From assembly GCA_003439945.1 (NCBI GenBank), contig QVRM01006416.1:2129001-2193000 (forward strand): a DNA stretch of 64,000 bases, read 5' to 3'. This document shows positions 46,945 through 59,952 of this stretch, one piece after another. A model generated the notes under the pieces. The model was not told the DNA's origin. It ran no database searches and saw nothing but the letters and a program-made list of their open reading frames with translations. The number at the start of each line of letters is the position of its first letter. The first letter of the stretch is position 1. The translations under genes were made by a program, and so were the position numbers. Origin of the DNA: Dermanyssus gallinae (lineage: Eukaryota; Arthropoda; Arachnida; Mesostigmata; Dermanyssidae).

Positions 46945-49090
46945 AATGGTGTAATCGGCTTAACAGGCCATAAACGCCACTGTTCTTTCAGTGCTTCTTA
47001 AGGCCTGCCTTGCCGTCTCCGCTGTCAGAGTATTCTGTAGTCTGACTAGTAGTCGCTGCCGACACTCTCTCAGCCAATGAGTGTTTAGGAGAATCTCGGC
47101 TATCGCCATTGCCATTTTAGTCGCCTTGGTTGTGCTTTTCCTGATGTGACTAGCGCCTCTGAGCCCCTTATCTAGTAAAACACCAAAGTATTTGCATTCT
47201 TTTACTTGCTTAATCTTTTGGTCTTCGGACGTCGACGTGACGTTGTCAATTTTGTTCTCCTTATCAAGGCAAAGTGTAGCCCAACTCCGCCCATCCATTT
47301 TTTCGCCGACGGAAGGGCTATATGCTTTTAAGTTCAAGTTCCTCTTCGTTCTTTGCTTGCACTATGATGGCCAAGTCGTCAGCATACGTGATCATCTCCA
47401 GCCTCTGTTAGAGATCCTTGAGTCTCAGGACGTCATCGTACGCTATGTTCCAGATAGACCCCTGTGAGACACCCGCCATCCTAACTTTCTCTACTACATT
47501 GCTAAAGACACTTCAGTTCTGCCATCGGGTCTTGGAGACGTTCTTTGCCTAAGCTTTTCCTCATATATGACTTCATCTTGAAATGTGCACATTTCTAACA
47601 CGTTTTGTAACTTCTTTTTCTGTCAAAGTCACATTAGGGATTTGCGTTTCACTCCCTGCTCCTCTCCACATCTAATCATTTTGCATCAAGTTGCTCTTCT
47701 AAGTCATTTTGCATGTTTTTTTTCTAGCAGTCCTTCTTGCTCTCTACTGTTCCCTTTATACTCTACTGTTCTCGAAGGACATGCATCTTGTATAGTTGGT
47801 TAAGGCGAGGGTTTTGGCTTCCTGGGACCTGTGTGTCTTTCAGCTTCCTTCAAACGCTGTTAAAATCCGCTCGTTCCTGTGCATAACGTTCTGCCGCCTA
47901 TATTTTGATTGAAAACTGGCCCTCCTTTGAACGCGGGGACTCAGTTGCCCCATTGCAGGCAGTGACGAGGGTCTCGTGTAATTATTCTTATTAGGCTGTC
48001 CTGTTGGAATCTCCTTGAGTTTGGCCTTAAAAACTTCCTCGTCCTTGATCTCGAAGTGCGTTCAGCCTCTTGTATGCAGCGTTGGATGCTGCGTTTCTAT
48101 CATGAGTTCGATACAGTAGTGATTGTTTAGAATTCCTTTCTAGATAAGCACTCTCCATACTTTTACTTTTTTAGCCATCGTATAGTAACATGCTGAAACA
48201 TGTCGGGCTCTTGCCACTGATTTTACATATCTGACTAGCTGCACATTTGACCAAAAATTTTTCTCTCTTGTTCGCTTGCCGCAACATGCATATGTTTGCT
48301 GCTACGTTAAAACTAGCCGTCGCCACTATGTTCTTTTCGTTTGCGATTTCTATGCTTATTCTTTGATTCCACGAATAGCACGAACACAGCCTTCATCCTT
48401 TTAGCGCTTCTACCCAGACGAACCTTTGTCCGCTTTTCTACCTCTTAAAGATGCAGGGTGCCCATGTTTATTCATGTTGCACGTTTTGTTGAATTCGAGA
48501 GTCATTCCTTTATATTTAATCCCATTGCTTGCTCTGGCTCGCTCGCCACCATTAGCGCTTACTGGATTATTTTGCCATGTGGCTGTCTGTGTTTTCCTGT
48601 TACAGTTTACTTGTGTCACTTTTTTATCCTCCATTGGTAGTGAGTGAAGGCTGTTCTTTTCGTAATGTCTACTTGCTGGAAATGGGCCTTCCCTCGGGAG
48701 CCTTTTTGGCCTCAGACCAACCATCTAAGGTCTGCATGTTGCTTTGAGCTTCCATCCTCTTTTTCTTCTCCCGTTTTTCTTGCTCTTCGCTTTGCTCCTC
48801 CCTTGCTTTCTGGGCATTTGCCGCCTTCGCTTCTACCTCCACCCTTACGGCGTGTTTTCTTGCCTTAAATAGCCGAGCGTATTCCAAGCATACCATAGTT
48901 CTCGGTCTGTAATCCTTCTCGTAATACACGTAGCACGTGGGGTGTGTGTCCTTACATTTTCTTGCTATTGGTCCTTCTTTCCCGCATATCTAGTACCTCT
49001 TAGTAGTTACTTCCTCTTACTGGCCCCGCGTTATGTGTCCTATGTTGTTGCATTTGTAGCGTGTTAGAATTAGAATCCGTTCTTTTGCCA
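46945..49090 (-). pseudogene. Decayed R1-like LINE with gag-like ORF1 and RT
   Basis: Read on the minus strand, 49075-48950 gives zinc-knuckle traces (YKCNNIGHITRG, then ICGKEGPIARKCK), followed by YVYYEKDYRPRTMVCLEYARL and a Lys/Glu-rich tail, as in LINE ORF1 proteins. Far downstream, 47480-47340 reads AGVSQGSIWNIAYDDVLRL and then ITYADDLAIIVQAKNEEE, the RT motifs B and C, with a stop between them. The thumb (CKYFGVLLDKGLRGASHI) follows in the open frame at 47337-46960. Between 48400 and 47480 I could not place an endonuclease. The motif pattern fits the R1 group. Several stops and indels make the copy non-functional. Confidence 0.7.
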
Positions 49091-52000
49091 GAAAGAGGCA
49101 CTGATCTAAGCTAACTCCACCAAATACACACCCAACCTCGCGGCAAAATCTCGTAGTATACTTATCTATAATACAAAATGCCTACTATTGTAGAAAACAC
49201 CTGTCAAAAAGGGTAGTTGATAGCCGAGAGAAACTAGAAATATATTTTGAACACATCTGTATTTTCAAATATGTTAAAAATAAAAATTAATTTTTGAGTT
49301 AGCGGGGTCTCGGGCTCACACGGGTCCGCTTCACTGTGTACTATGCATCGTCGAAACCCAGTTGAAAACTTAGCTCAGCGTTTCACTAGTAGAAACGTAA
49401 ATATTGTCACAACTAAGGCAAACAAGACAGACGGGTTTATTAGCGCTATGCTGTACTTTGCAAGCATCTGCCGAAAAGTTCAAAGGTATGTTGAACAACT
49501 TAAGACTTGCACATAAAGAGCGAGTAAGTTTATGCAAGTTTTATCATTTTTCCTCGTCCCCTAACTTTGCTTTTGAGCAAATGTACATCGTGGTTGAATA
49601 ATTGCTTTTCCGCACGATTGTCGGATTTAGCGTTAGAAATGTAATAATATGCCTGTTGCAAGTATCAATTTATTACAGCGTTTTTGAGGTGCACTAAAAT
49701 TAATTATTGACTGGAACTATCGACATTCATTAGGTGAGGCGAACGAGTATCTATGAGTGAACACCGTGATAGAAAATACCATCAAATAATGTCCATCCTG
49801 GAACCATGTAATATTAGCGCTTTTATATACATACATACATATTGTTTATTTCGCAATAATTTTGCATTTCAAGATGGTACATAAATACAATACAATCATC
49901 ATTATATACAATTTTAACACTTTAGCGACCGTCCCACCGGGCAAGAAAGTGCAAAGACCGCCGATGCGACTGGCGGCTCGCTGCGTGGTACTTAGCGCAT
50001 ACCTGCGAGCAGAACCGGCAACGACATTGATCGCCAACTTGGTGAAATCCTTGAGTTGAGGTATTAGCGCTTTTATCGAGGTAAGAAACATCTGTATTAC
50101 TTTCACTACATTCTCTTAGCCAGTGAGCATGAACAACGATATTAATAATATTAATTTTAGATGACAAAAAGTCGTGTCTGGAACGTCTGGTGGTGTAGAT
50201 AAATCAACGTCCCCACTATTATCGGCGCTGTGCAATATGATAAATTGTAATATTAATCCGTATTTATTGTAGCCTCACCTAGCCAAAAAGGATTAACCAC
50301 AAATGAGTAATTTGTCGATTACTTCATCCAAACTTCTTGGACAAATTGTAAGTTACAGCTTATTGAATGCATTGAGGGACCTTAAGCAAAACCACAACTA
50401 TAGTTCATGCACCGAGCTCATGACTCTTCCATATGTTATGCCTATTGCTTCGGGAAAGGTCTAATAAATTACTTTGATTTAGATCATTAAGAAAAACTCT
50501 GCAGAATTTATGTCTACTGCTTTGTTGGTCTTTTAAAAATATTTGCCATTACGGTCGTGTCTAGGAAACCGACCGGAAGCCAGTCGGTATAGTTGCTCCT
50601 CCCTCTAATTCTGCGCTATCAGCGGCCTTAACGTTCTTCCGCGATATTCGTACTGAGAATGGTCACTCTCGCACATACTATAATTTCTCTGCAATTATGG
50701 CAGACATATCTATACTTTATTACTTAGGCTGGACACATTGAATCATCTAAAACGCTATTGTAGGCTCACGTAGGGCACAATATCATTACTACGCAGGGAC
50801 CTAAGCCTTGCAATTTCTCTGATAGAGTATATATATATATATATATGGTCTGACTGGAGGTGAACTCATTATTTGGATTTGAACGTAATTTCAACCAGTT
50901 TATATACATTTGACGTAAAACTGTATACTTCGGTTGCTCCTATACTTATGACCAGATAAGCGCGTGCCACAGTTGTTCCTGGAAAGAAGGACATCTCACT
51001 GGGATTCATTACATTGCCAGTGTAATTTGCCGTCAACCAGTAATCAATTAAATGCAGTGTTGGATAGTTGCAGGCTTTGCAGGCCCAATTTTGTTCTAGG
51101 CCACTAAATGAAAATGTCATGACTGTGCGTCAAAAGGCTATTGGGTGCGTTTTTATAAGTGCAACAATGCCGTCGCCGATCGCGGTTGGATTGGGTACGT
51201 TTTTGCTGCTTGCCGTTAGCGGTCTGGGCAGGCACATACTAAGTACAAATCAATCTATCCCACAAAGCGCAAGTTAACGAAAACATATATATATATATAT
51301 ATATAGCACCGGTAGAATTTTGTATAAGTAAATTATGACAGCAGTATTTTATTTCGGAAAATTACACAGTCATTTTATTTGTAGTGGAGACTTTTGGCAA
51401 TATAACAATCAGCATAGTAACGGAGCACACTAGTCCACCTTGTCATATATATATATATTATTTGCTCGTGTATAATACCTGTCGCGTCGCTTAGAAAATT
51501 GGTGGCTGATAGCAGCTGTGGAGCCTCTTTATTAGTACTAACTATTATTGGTATTATTATTATTATCATTATTCGGTATTAATATTCATATTGTCAGAAC
51601 TGGCACTGGTGCTGTTGGCAAAGCAGATACTACCCGGTGGCAAGTCGTCATCATCTTAGATCGTCAACGTCATTATCATCATTTGATCGTGCAACGCTAT
51701 GTTTATTAACTAGTTACAGAGCGTCTGAATTTTCAATTCAGATCAAGCTTGCTTGTTTTCCATTTTATTGGCGTGCGTCAACCTTTAGTGTTGTTCAGAT
51801 TCTTTGCAGCCTTTGTAAGTTAACCGCCTGGCGTGTTTTTCTTGCTGGCGTTCTCTTCGCACCAGTCTCATATTGTGGCGTATTATTTGCCCGTTGCATC
51901 GTGGCTAATCCCTTCATCCCTGTTCATCAATCACTCTCTCTCTCTCTCGATCTCGATCTCTCTCCTGTCGGACCATTTAGCTTGAGCCTTGTTTCCTACA

Positions 52001-52723
52001 CTATACCCATTTCTTCCAACAACAACAACAACTACAACGACAACTATAGCAAACTGTGTGTTCCTGTCTCGGCTCTCAGCAGCGCAAAGACTGGCTGATT
52101 GATTGAGTAAGTGTTTGGTGATTGATGATCGATCTGCCTATAACTGCCATCAGAGTTGCCCAGTCACCGGGTCTTTCATCGTTCATGTACGATCAAGACC
52201 GCGTCAATTCGCGTCTCGCTCGCCCGTAGCCTCTCGACTAACCTCCTTACCTACGTGGCACATTTCCGTGTGCACCATTTTATTTATAATCGTAGTTACC
52301 CCTCTATTCACATAAGATTTGTGCCTCCCATAGCAAAAATGTTGAGTTATCTCTTTAGTAGCTTTACTCTCTCTCTCTCTCTCTCATCGCATCTCATTCA
52401 AACCGCTCGGTGGCGTATCGCTGCTCCTCTGAGCAGCTAAAAGATCCGTGTCGTATTCGCCTTTCATGTTCCCAAGATGCGTGCGCTATGCGTGCACTCC
52501 GCAACTGTCAATGCGCGCAATACATACATAAACATCTGCTGGGACGTACAGCAAGAAGGTCACCGCCTCAGGTCAGTCTCAGGCCATGGTGTGAGCTCAT
52601 CAGCAGTATTCTATCCACCGGCTCTGTGATCACTGTACGTATATATATATATATATATATATATACATACATTATGTATAAATATAGTATATATATATAT
52701 ATATATATACATATTTATATATA

Positions 52724-52783
<60 letters not shown>

Positions 52784-53326
52784 TCCGCTCTGGCTTCTAA
52801 AAACAATACTTTCCGTGCTTGACCCCTACTAATCTCTTTGCGTATTGGGCGCAATCAGCAGCACGTGTTTTGGCCGCTCATTTGCCAAACCATAGGTCTT
52901 AAAAAGTGAATACAAACACATGTCCACCCACCAATAGTGCTCTTCTTGTTCGTGAATTGCCAACGAAAGGTCCACCTAACGTAATGGCCGGCCAATTTGG
53001 CCAAATGGCCTAATCTTACAGTTAATAGGAGTTAATATCCCGCCCGAATGAGGAGTCCGAATGCAACGGCATCATACGGCTTCTTCAGTATCGCGCAGAT
53101 TTAGCGATTCGATATGACTACGACATCTCTCTTTGTCCTCATACACGCACTCATCTTCACAGATTTGCGAGCGTCATTGTGAGTCTGTTGGCACATCGCT
53201 GTGAGCCATAGCGCCCCTCTCTCCCTCGCCCTCTTGACGATAAAAAACGACAAAATATGCGCGTAAAAGACCATCCATTTATCCTTATGTACATCTGGGC
53301 TGTGAAGTAGCTGTGTGTGGATTGAA

Positions 53327-53327
<1 letters not shown>
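49091..53327. other. No recognisable gene; (TA)n and (TC)n tracts
   Basis: TA tracts lie at 50828-50846, 51283-51304 and 52637-52778 (the last compound, with ATACATAC and TATAAATATAG interruptions), and CT runs near 51938-51965 and 52368-52388. Open frames at 51637-52098 and 52156-52440 show only low-complexity composition. Confidence 0.45.

Positions 53328-53368
<41 letters not shown>
53328..53368. repeat. (TA)n microsatellite
   Basis: Pure TA run at the left edge of a probable mariner remnant. Confidence 0.92.
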
Positions 53369-53371
<3 letters not shown>

Positions 53372-53625
53372 GGATCGAAATAATCTGATACATAAAAAAT
53401 CATAATTGTTCAATGTTCGTAGAAAAAAATGTTAAAATGGAACAGTAAATAAACAGTAAAAGTCTCACGAAGCCATCTCCGGCAAAGAGGGAGGTTATAG
53501 AAATATAGAAATCGAAAAATTCATCAAATACTACAAAATCAGTAACGATGTGTGCGCCCGTGCGTTGTTGTGATGAAAGATCCGAGATTGTTTGCGCAGA
53601 GTTCAAACCTCTTGCGTCGGACGTT
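53369..53625 (-). pseudogene. Probable mariner-like transposase fragment
   Basis: The minus strand near 53580-53545 gives FHHNNARAHTSLL, resembling the second catalytic motif (xDNARxHT) with Asp changed to Asn. About 25 codons later PPSLPEMAS-DFYCLF resembles the YSPDxAPxDY third motif. The DNA starts directly after a TA tract (gagggatcgaaataatctga), as a mariner end would. Evidence is two short motifs, so this is tentative. Confidence 0.45.
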
Positions 53626-54889
53626 CTTGCGCGTCTTCCTTCTAAAATGTCGGTAGGATTTCTCATTGACAGTAGTTGTCAAATCGAATCAGTTGTCCGA
53701 AATTCGTGAAAGATATTTCCTTATAGCCGAAAAAACAGTCAAATGAACTTTGGTGTTGGGTCTACACGGTTGACATTTAAATTTGTTCTAGCTATCGTAA
53801 CCATATTTATTCCCCTGTAGTCACTCTCTAAAGCGATCCAGAGTCTTCTGCCAGCGCCTGAAGGTTCAATTTGGACATTCCCCTAATAGCGTTCTCTTAC
53901 TGGAAACTCAAATTTTTTGGACCGAGTTTCGTCTCCTGTCTTCTGACGCATACAATATCTGTTACAACTCGTTTATAAGAGATCTTCAATTCCTCAGCAT
54001 GGCAACCTGGCATGATATAAGGATGAACAAAACTAATCATCCAATGTAATTTATCTATGAATACAAACATGCGGATACGATGCACTGGCCGGTTCTTTGC
54101 ATTCGCGACTTCACATCATCGTTAGTAATACGCGTAAAAGCCTTAAAATATCCTCACAGGTTCATAATGTCCAACTGCACTAGTCAAGCTCGCTAATTGC
54201 TCGCTTGCACACATCGGTATATATTCATAAGCTGCTTCTGGGAGATTTGCGATTTGTATATAACCAGACAACCTACCTGTCCGATAACAGCCAATACACA
54301 AAACACTGCCAATGCAATCTGCGAAACGCTTACGATAATTTTCGTTCGGCGACGGCTCGCAAAAGCAGATGCAATTACAAAGACAAAACAATAAAGTGTC
54401 TAGCCGACACTGCGAATCTACTCGAACTAGATAAGCTTGTCGTGTTCTCGGGTCTGATAGATACGTTGTAATCACGAGAAAGGACACCTAATTAGTTAGC
54501 ATGCGCAGGCTGCCTTTGTTAACTAGTATCACGAACACACCCCACCATGATTGCCCCAAAAACAGCAAGCAGACTGGTTAAATAAAATGTTAAAAAAACG
54601 AGACTGTTGGCGTCTAAAGGTTGTATTATACATGTAATATATGTATATGTATATGGTGGAACACGCATGTTGTACAAGTGTATGTCTATCTATATGCGCA
54701 AGTGAATCAATATGTCTGCATGCATGTCGTGTCGTCTGCAAACGACTGGCACTTTTTCTGTACAGTGTATCTATCGTACGACTAATACATGCGCCACCAC
54801 TATATTGCTGTGATTCTACACGAAACAAAAAATCGACAAGCACACGGTTTGTGTTAGGTGAACTGAAATGCGAACGAAGGTGCGAATAC
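53626..54889. other. No recognisable gene
   Basis: Unassigned, with short frames on both strands. Confidence 0.45.
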
Positions 54890-54972
54890 CGAGCAAGATG
54901 TCTTAGTGGCAAAGCCTTTGCCTTGCATTCGAGAGGAGTGGGTTCGGGACAGACCCAGGCCGGCCACCCTTT
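54890..54972 (+). mobile_element. tRNA-like SINE head (third type) or tRNA pseudogene
   Basis: tcttagtggcaaagcctttg resembles an A box with D-arm, and gtgggttcgggacagacccag resembles a degenerate B box about 45 bp later, the normal spacing. It does not match SINE families 1 or 2, and no acceptor-stem pairing is clear. Confidence 0.4.
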
Positions 54973-55649
54973 GCATGGTTTGCATGGTTTCCAAACTAGA
55001 CAAGGTAAACGCCGGAGTGGATGAATCAAATTAGCGATGACATGAAAAAACCGTACACGGGCCTTATTAGCCTTACGGAAAATATTTGCCCCACAAAAAA
55101 AAGTTGTCGTTGGCAAACAACAAGAGCAACAGAGAGACTAGGAAAGCAAAGGCAAACGGCCGATGCTAATAGATCGAAGAACGAATACGTTCGTCGTACT
55201 CGACACTGCAACCGTATGAAGCGGTCTTCCTACCCTCTGGGTGGGTGGGTGTGTGGATGGACGTGCATTCGATCAGCCAGAGAACTGCGCCAGTCCCCCA
55301 GACCCACATATGGTACGCTCTCAGCTGCTCAGGAGCAACGCTGCCATTATGATGCCAATGCAAGAGTAACTAGTGCGGATATACTCGTATGGTGCGGAAA
55401 AGCGCGCCGGCGGCTGCGGCTGAGGCGGCGGCGTCGAATGTCGTCTATCAATGGCACCGACGCCAATGTCGAATGTTAATGTTGTTGTTGTTGTTGTCGT
55501 CGTCGTCGTCGGGTTCGATTGCTCTCGCTCAATGAATGCTGCGTGCTGCGTGCACAGGCCGGCGGCCTTGATAAAGCGACATGAATGTAGTATGTAGTTG
55601 GCCTGCATAAGCTTGTCGTGAGAGTGGTCGAGGTTCGTCGAGTGGCGAC
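54973..55649. other. No recognisable gene; GTT/GTC triplet run
   Basis: A TTG/TCG triplet run lies at about 55478-55511. A 152-codon frame (55021-55479) ends there and has no recognisable domain. Confidence 0.4.
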
Positions 55650-55716
55650 TTCGCATTGACGGTTATGACAACAATGATGATGATTGCAATGATGATGAGG
55701 AAGATTGCAATGATGG

Positions 55717-55748
<32 letters not shown>

Positions 55749-55905
55749 ATAGCGGCGATGGTGATGGTGAGGATGATTGCAATAATAATAATAATAATAA
55801 TGATGGTGGTGGTGGTAATAGCGGCGATGATGTTGATGACGACGACGATGATGATAATGGTGATGGCGGGGGCGTTGGTGGTGATCATGATGATAACGAT
55901 TACTT
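55650..55905. repeat. (GAT)n/(GGT)n/(AAT)n triplet-rich block
   Basis: Interrupted GAT, GGT and AAT triplets. Long Met/Val- or His/Thr/Ile-rich frames crossing it on both strands reflect the repeat. Confidence 0.85.
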
Positions 55906-55950
55906 GGTTGATCTGCATCGCCGCCAAGTCGCTTCGCATCGCGTGTTGAC

Positions 55951-55984
55951 CTCCCCCACCCCCCCCCCACCCCACACCCACCCT
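55951..55984. repeat. C-rich tract with G-quadruplex potential on the minus strand
   Basis: At least five C runs of three or more, including a run of ten, separated by one A or a few bases. Confidence 0.75.
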
Positions 55985-58396
55985 GACCTAGGCCTATTTT
56001 TCCCGCATGCTGGTCCGCCCGTGGTCGTGAAAGGAGAACGACACTATGTTAGCCACCCATAGCGAGTTAGACGGTGGCGGACACGCTGGCCACGAGAGCC
56101 AGCGAACTAGATAGTTTCATTCATCGTTGCTGCTGCTGCTGATGGTGATGGTGATGATGATAATAACGTGACAATAATGAACTTGATGGCGTTCGCTGAA
56201 ACGTGCCTTCATCGCGTCTGCGTCTTTTGTTGTGTTGTCGCGCGTAGCGTCATGTGTGAGCATGGCTGGTTCGGCATGTGTGTGGCGAGGCACGAGGACG
56301 ATTTACGTAGCCCGATCGCAGAGGCGCAAGAGCCGGAAGAGCAAAGCGGAATGACGCTTTCGGTGACGGCCGAAGAGAACCTAGCAAACGGAAATGTTGT
56401 ACACCTCATTGTGGCCTGTACTCTCATTATTGACCTGACGATCATTGTCGTCGCAGGTGGCGGCAATAGGTGCACCATCACCACCACCATTACCGCTATT
56501 GTCATTGCATTATGTTGCCGAGCCGAACTTACAAGGGAAGGGAAGTAGTAGTAGTAACAGTCCTGATCTGTGTGCTTGTTTTCTTCCTTGTTTTTCTTCC
56601 TCTGCTTATTCCTCTCCTTCTTGCTCTTCTTTTTCCTCTTCTTCTTCCACGAATGCCTTGAACTTTACTCGACACTTCTCAACACCTGCCAACACAAACC
56701 CTTTCAAGCCTCTGGCGGCTGGCAAACGGGCTCAATCATGCATGGGGAGAAGCTTCGTGTCGTTTCTTGTTTAACGCCGCCGCCGCCGATCAGTCAGCCC
56801 GCCAAGTGCGAGCCAACGGCTGGACCGGCTATTTCGGGCTTGCTCCTCGAAGAAGCCCGGCCGATTAACCGGCGCAGACCAATGCGATCGGTGGTGAGGG
56901 ACGCTCTGCTACGAGACCGCTTGTTTCTCTCTGTGGCAGCGTCTCAAGCGGGCGGAGAACGCGGGGGGGGGGGGGCGAGGGTGGCCGAGTGCGTGAATGC
57001 GAACGAACGGAGACAAAGCATCGACACGTTAATTAACTACTGCCCGACTAGCTAATTAAGCATAGCACCTCCACCACCAACCACCCTTTGCTTTGGCGAA
57101 TGGTTAGTGCGCAGCAGCTAGGATGATCGTGTGATGATGCATCGATGAGACGGGAACGGGAGCGGGAAGTGGTGCAGTAAGTAATACGTGCTATCATTTA
57201 TCGCCTGCTGCTGCTGCTGGTGATTTTCGCTGCACTCTTTTCGATTGCGTGATTCTTGCTGTGCTTCTGTTTTTCTTGGCAGCAGAACAACTATGTGAGA
57301 GACTGTGCGAAAGGTGCGATATTAGTGGCGTCGCCTCTGAAACCACAGGACGTCGCGTCTTTCTCATGCAGCTCCTTGTCGTCGTCGTCGTAAGCATTCG
57401 CGGCTGCGGTCGCATGATCGGTCAGACGGTTGTTTCTAGGAAATACTTCAGTGCCGTGCCGTGCGTCCCAAAGAGCCTTACCGCCGCCCCAGAACAGTTA
57501 GAGTCTTAGTATTGTTACATAAGTATGCATTGTTTGCTGCACGAACGTTCATGTTCCAAGTTGAGTTAGCTTATTCATTTCAGCCATCACCGCAAATGCG
57601 GTTTATCGTAACGTAATTTATGACCACTAAAAGCTGTTATTCTTATTGGCAACATGCTGGGATTGTACCTGTTACAACTAACTAAGAAAATCGGTGAACA
57701 AGAGTGCTGCACAATCAAAGATACTAAACGCATGCATCGTTAGAATGCTTTGTCGGTATTCAACGAAACTTTGGTAATCGTCGGCTAAATGAAACTTCTA
57801 CTGCCCGGACAGTTTGCAAATTTTTGAACACATATTCATATATCACATATTAAAAATACGTGCCGCAGTCCTTTATTTGTAAAATGAGTCTCTCCCTTCA
57901 ATACCCGCCGTCCACGATGCTAGACGACAGAGATTGTTAAAAGCTCAGTTAAAAGACCACGTATCACGCCGGTACCAGTCACCGATAGTTTTGCTAGCGC
58001 GCAGTAGCACCCTGAAGGAAGCAAAACAAATTTGCGATGATAAATGTTGCCAATGCTTGCATAGGGACGTCCAGTGGAACCATCTAGAGACTGCGGGTAT
58101 GTCGGGTATGTGATATAATATAAGCGCTAATCACAGTTTATTATTATAGCGCCAAATTCAAGCTACTGTATATCCTAGATAGGTAGTTACTTGACTGCAT
58201 CACTGTGAAAGATTTCCTCATGTGAGCGAGTGGATCCTATCAACCGTGCGCGAGAGAGAGAAGAGCCTTTTCAGCTTTAGCTATGTTAAGGTATTCTCAG
58301 TATATACACTGCAGAGCTAATTGTTGTGCACTTGATTGTATATCTAGGCCACTCCGGCTCATTGTCTTGACGTGACGATGCAACGTGTCTCGTCTT

Positions 58397-58442
<46 letters not shown>

Positions 58443-59888
58443 CGAGTTCGTACACGAGATATCGTGGTATAGTACATGAAAGATATAAATACACGCACAC
58501 ATACATCCATCTGTTACACATACATCATGTTATATACGACGTGTCACAGCTACACGCTCAAGACAAAATATTTTGTTCTCAGTCGTAGAAATTTGTAAGT
58601 AAAGCGCTAACCTAAACATCTGAAACAAGCAACTGGATTATGCATACAGCTGAATAAAGCTCAACTAGAGTACCGCCATATGTACAAGTGAGTGGCGACT
58701 ATGTATGCAGATGACTGTGATTTATATTATGCGTGTAAGATGACGCTGTTCTAGATAGTTAGATAGACACAGTACGTGTCACGACGATGATTAATTATCG
58801 ACAATGTCCAACCAATTTCAATGCCCCGCGCTATTGGTGTTATCTTCATAAACTAGACTTCCATTCCCTGGCTTGTTCTAGCATGTTCCGGCTCCGATGA
58901 CGACTGGTGCCGTCCCTACGCCAAAATCGTATGCTTACGATAAACTATCTATATGTCTGTTTGTTATATATGCTGCTATTTCTGTGCCAAGTTGTGTGAT
59001 AGACGAAACTCTATCTCTCTCCTTCCCTCTCACTAACTATCTAACCAGTCTTTCTGTCTCCGTCCCTTTAACTATCTAACCAGTCTCTCTCTCTCTCTCT
59101 GAGTTTTCTCTCTCTCCTGCTAACCCTATATAACCACTTTCTCTCCCTATCCAACCTATCCGTCTCTCTTTCGCTCTCTCGTTCCCTCTGGCTTGGTTAT
59201 CTATCTGTCTATTTGTCACCACGCGGCCTACAACCGTCGGAAAGCTTGTCTGATTACGCCCGATTGGTGGAGTGTGTGGGGCGGGCGCGAATAAAGAACA
59301 CCGTGTAGGTCATTTAGGGGCGCTACAGATGTATGCATGCACCCAAATCAGCATTCTACCGCGCTAGATGTATCGCACCTGTCAGCTCTTGCTGCTGCTG
59401 CTGCAGCTATTCGGAGCCGGACGACGCTGCTGACGGTCACTCGATTACTGAAATCAGCAGACCGCGAATATGTCTACAACTCTAAAGCCTCGCGCTCAGT
59501 CTCTAGCTTGATAATTGAAGTTGAATGATTGCTTTTGCAGCTTGTTGGACCTTGTGCTGCTGGTGATCATCGCAAACAATGCTGCGATGGTACTAGTTGA
59601 TGCGCGCAGATCTGCGCAGTATGCAGTTAGAGTGATGTTTACGGTTTGCGCGGCATCTGGGGTTTAGTGACCTTGAAATAAAGGTAGTTGACGTACATCA
59701 CCGCGTTTGGCGGCGCGTTTACTGCCTCGTTCAGCTCACTGCTCGTCCTCGAGCCTCTCTACCTGCCCTCTCAGGCCGCGTTTCGGATCATTCATCTTTT
59801 GAATCAGGAAACAACCAACATACAGTCAACACATGTATCCATTTGCAACGCTCTACACACGCTTGTATTAGCCCTTCCTCAGTGCTGT
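55985..59888. other. No recognisable gene; simple repeats
   Basis: Short CTG/GAT runs near 56130-56160, a G-run near 56966-56977, TA tract 58401-58440 and CT-rich sequence at 59080-59180. Frames at 56168-57055 are long but give no domain I recognise, and could include unrecognised exons of a host gene. Confidence 0.4.
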
Positions 59889-59936
59889 TGATGATGACGA
59901 TGCTAATGGTGATGATGATGATGATGATGAAGAGAT
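59889..59936. repeat. (GAT)n run just downstream of the G-alpha stop
   Basis: A tgatgatgacgatgctaatgg start, then a purer GATGAT run. Confidence 0.8.
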
Positions 59937-59952
59937 GAATCCGTCACCGACT

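Noticed and set aside
55476..55981. His/Ile/Thr-rich frames on the minus strand
   Set aside because: Product of the GAT/GGT/AAT triplet block; several frames are open at once, as expected for a repeat.
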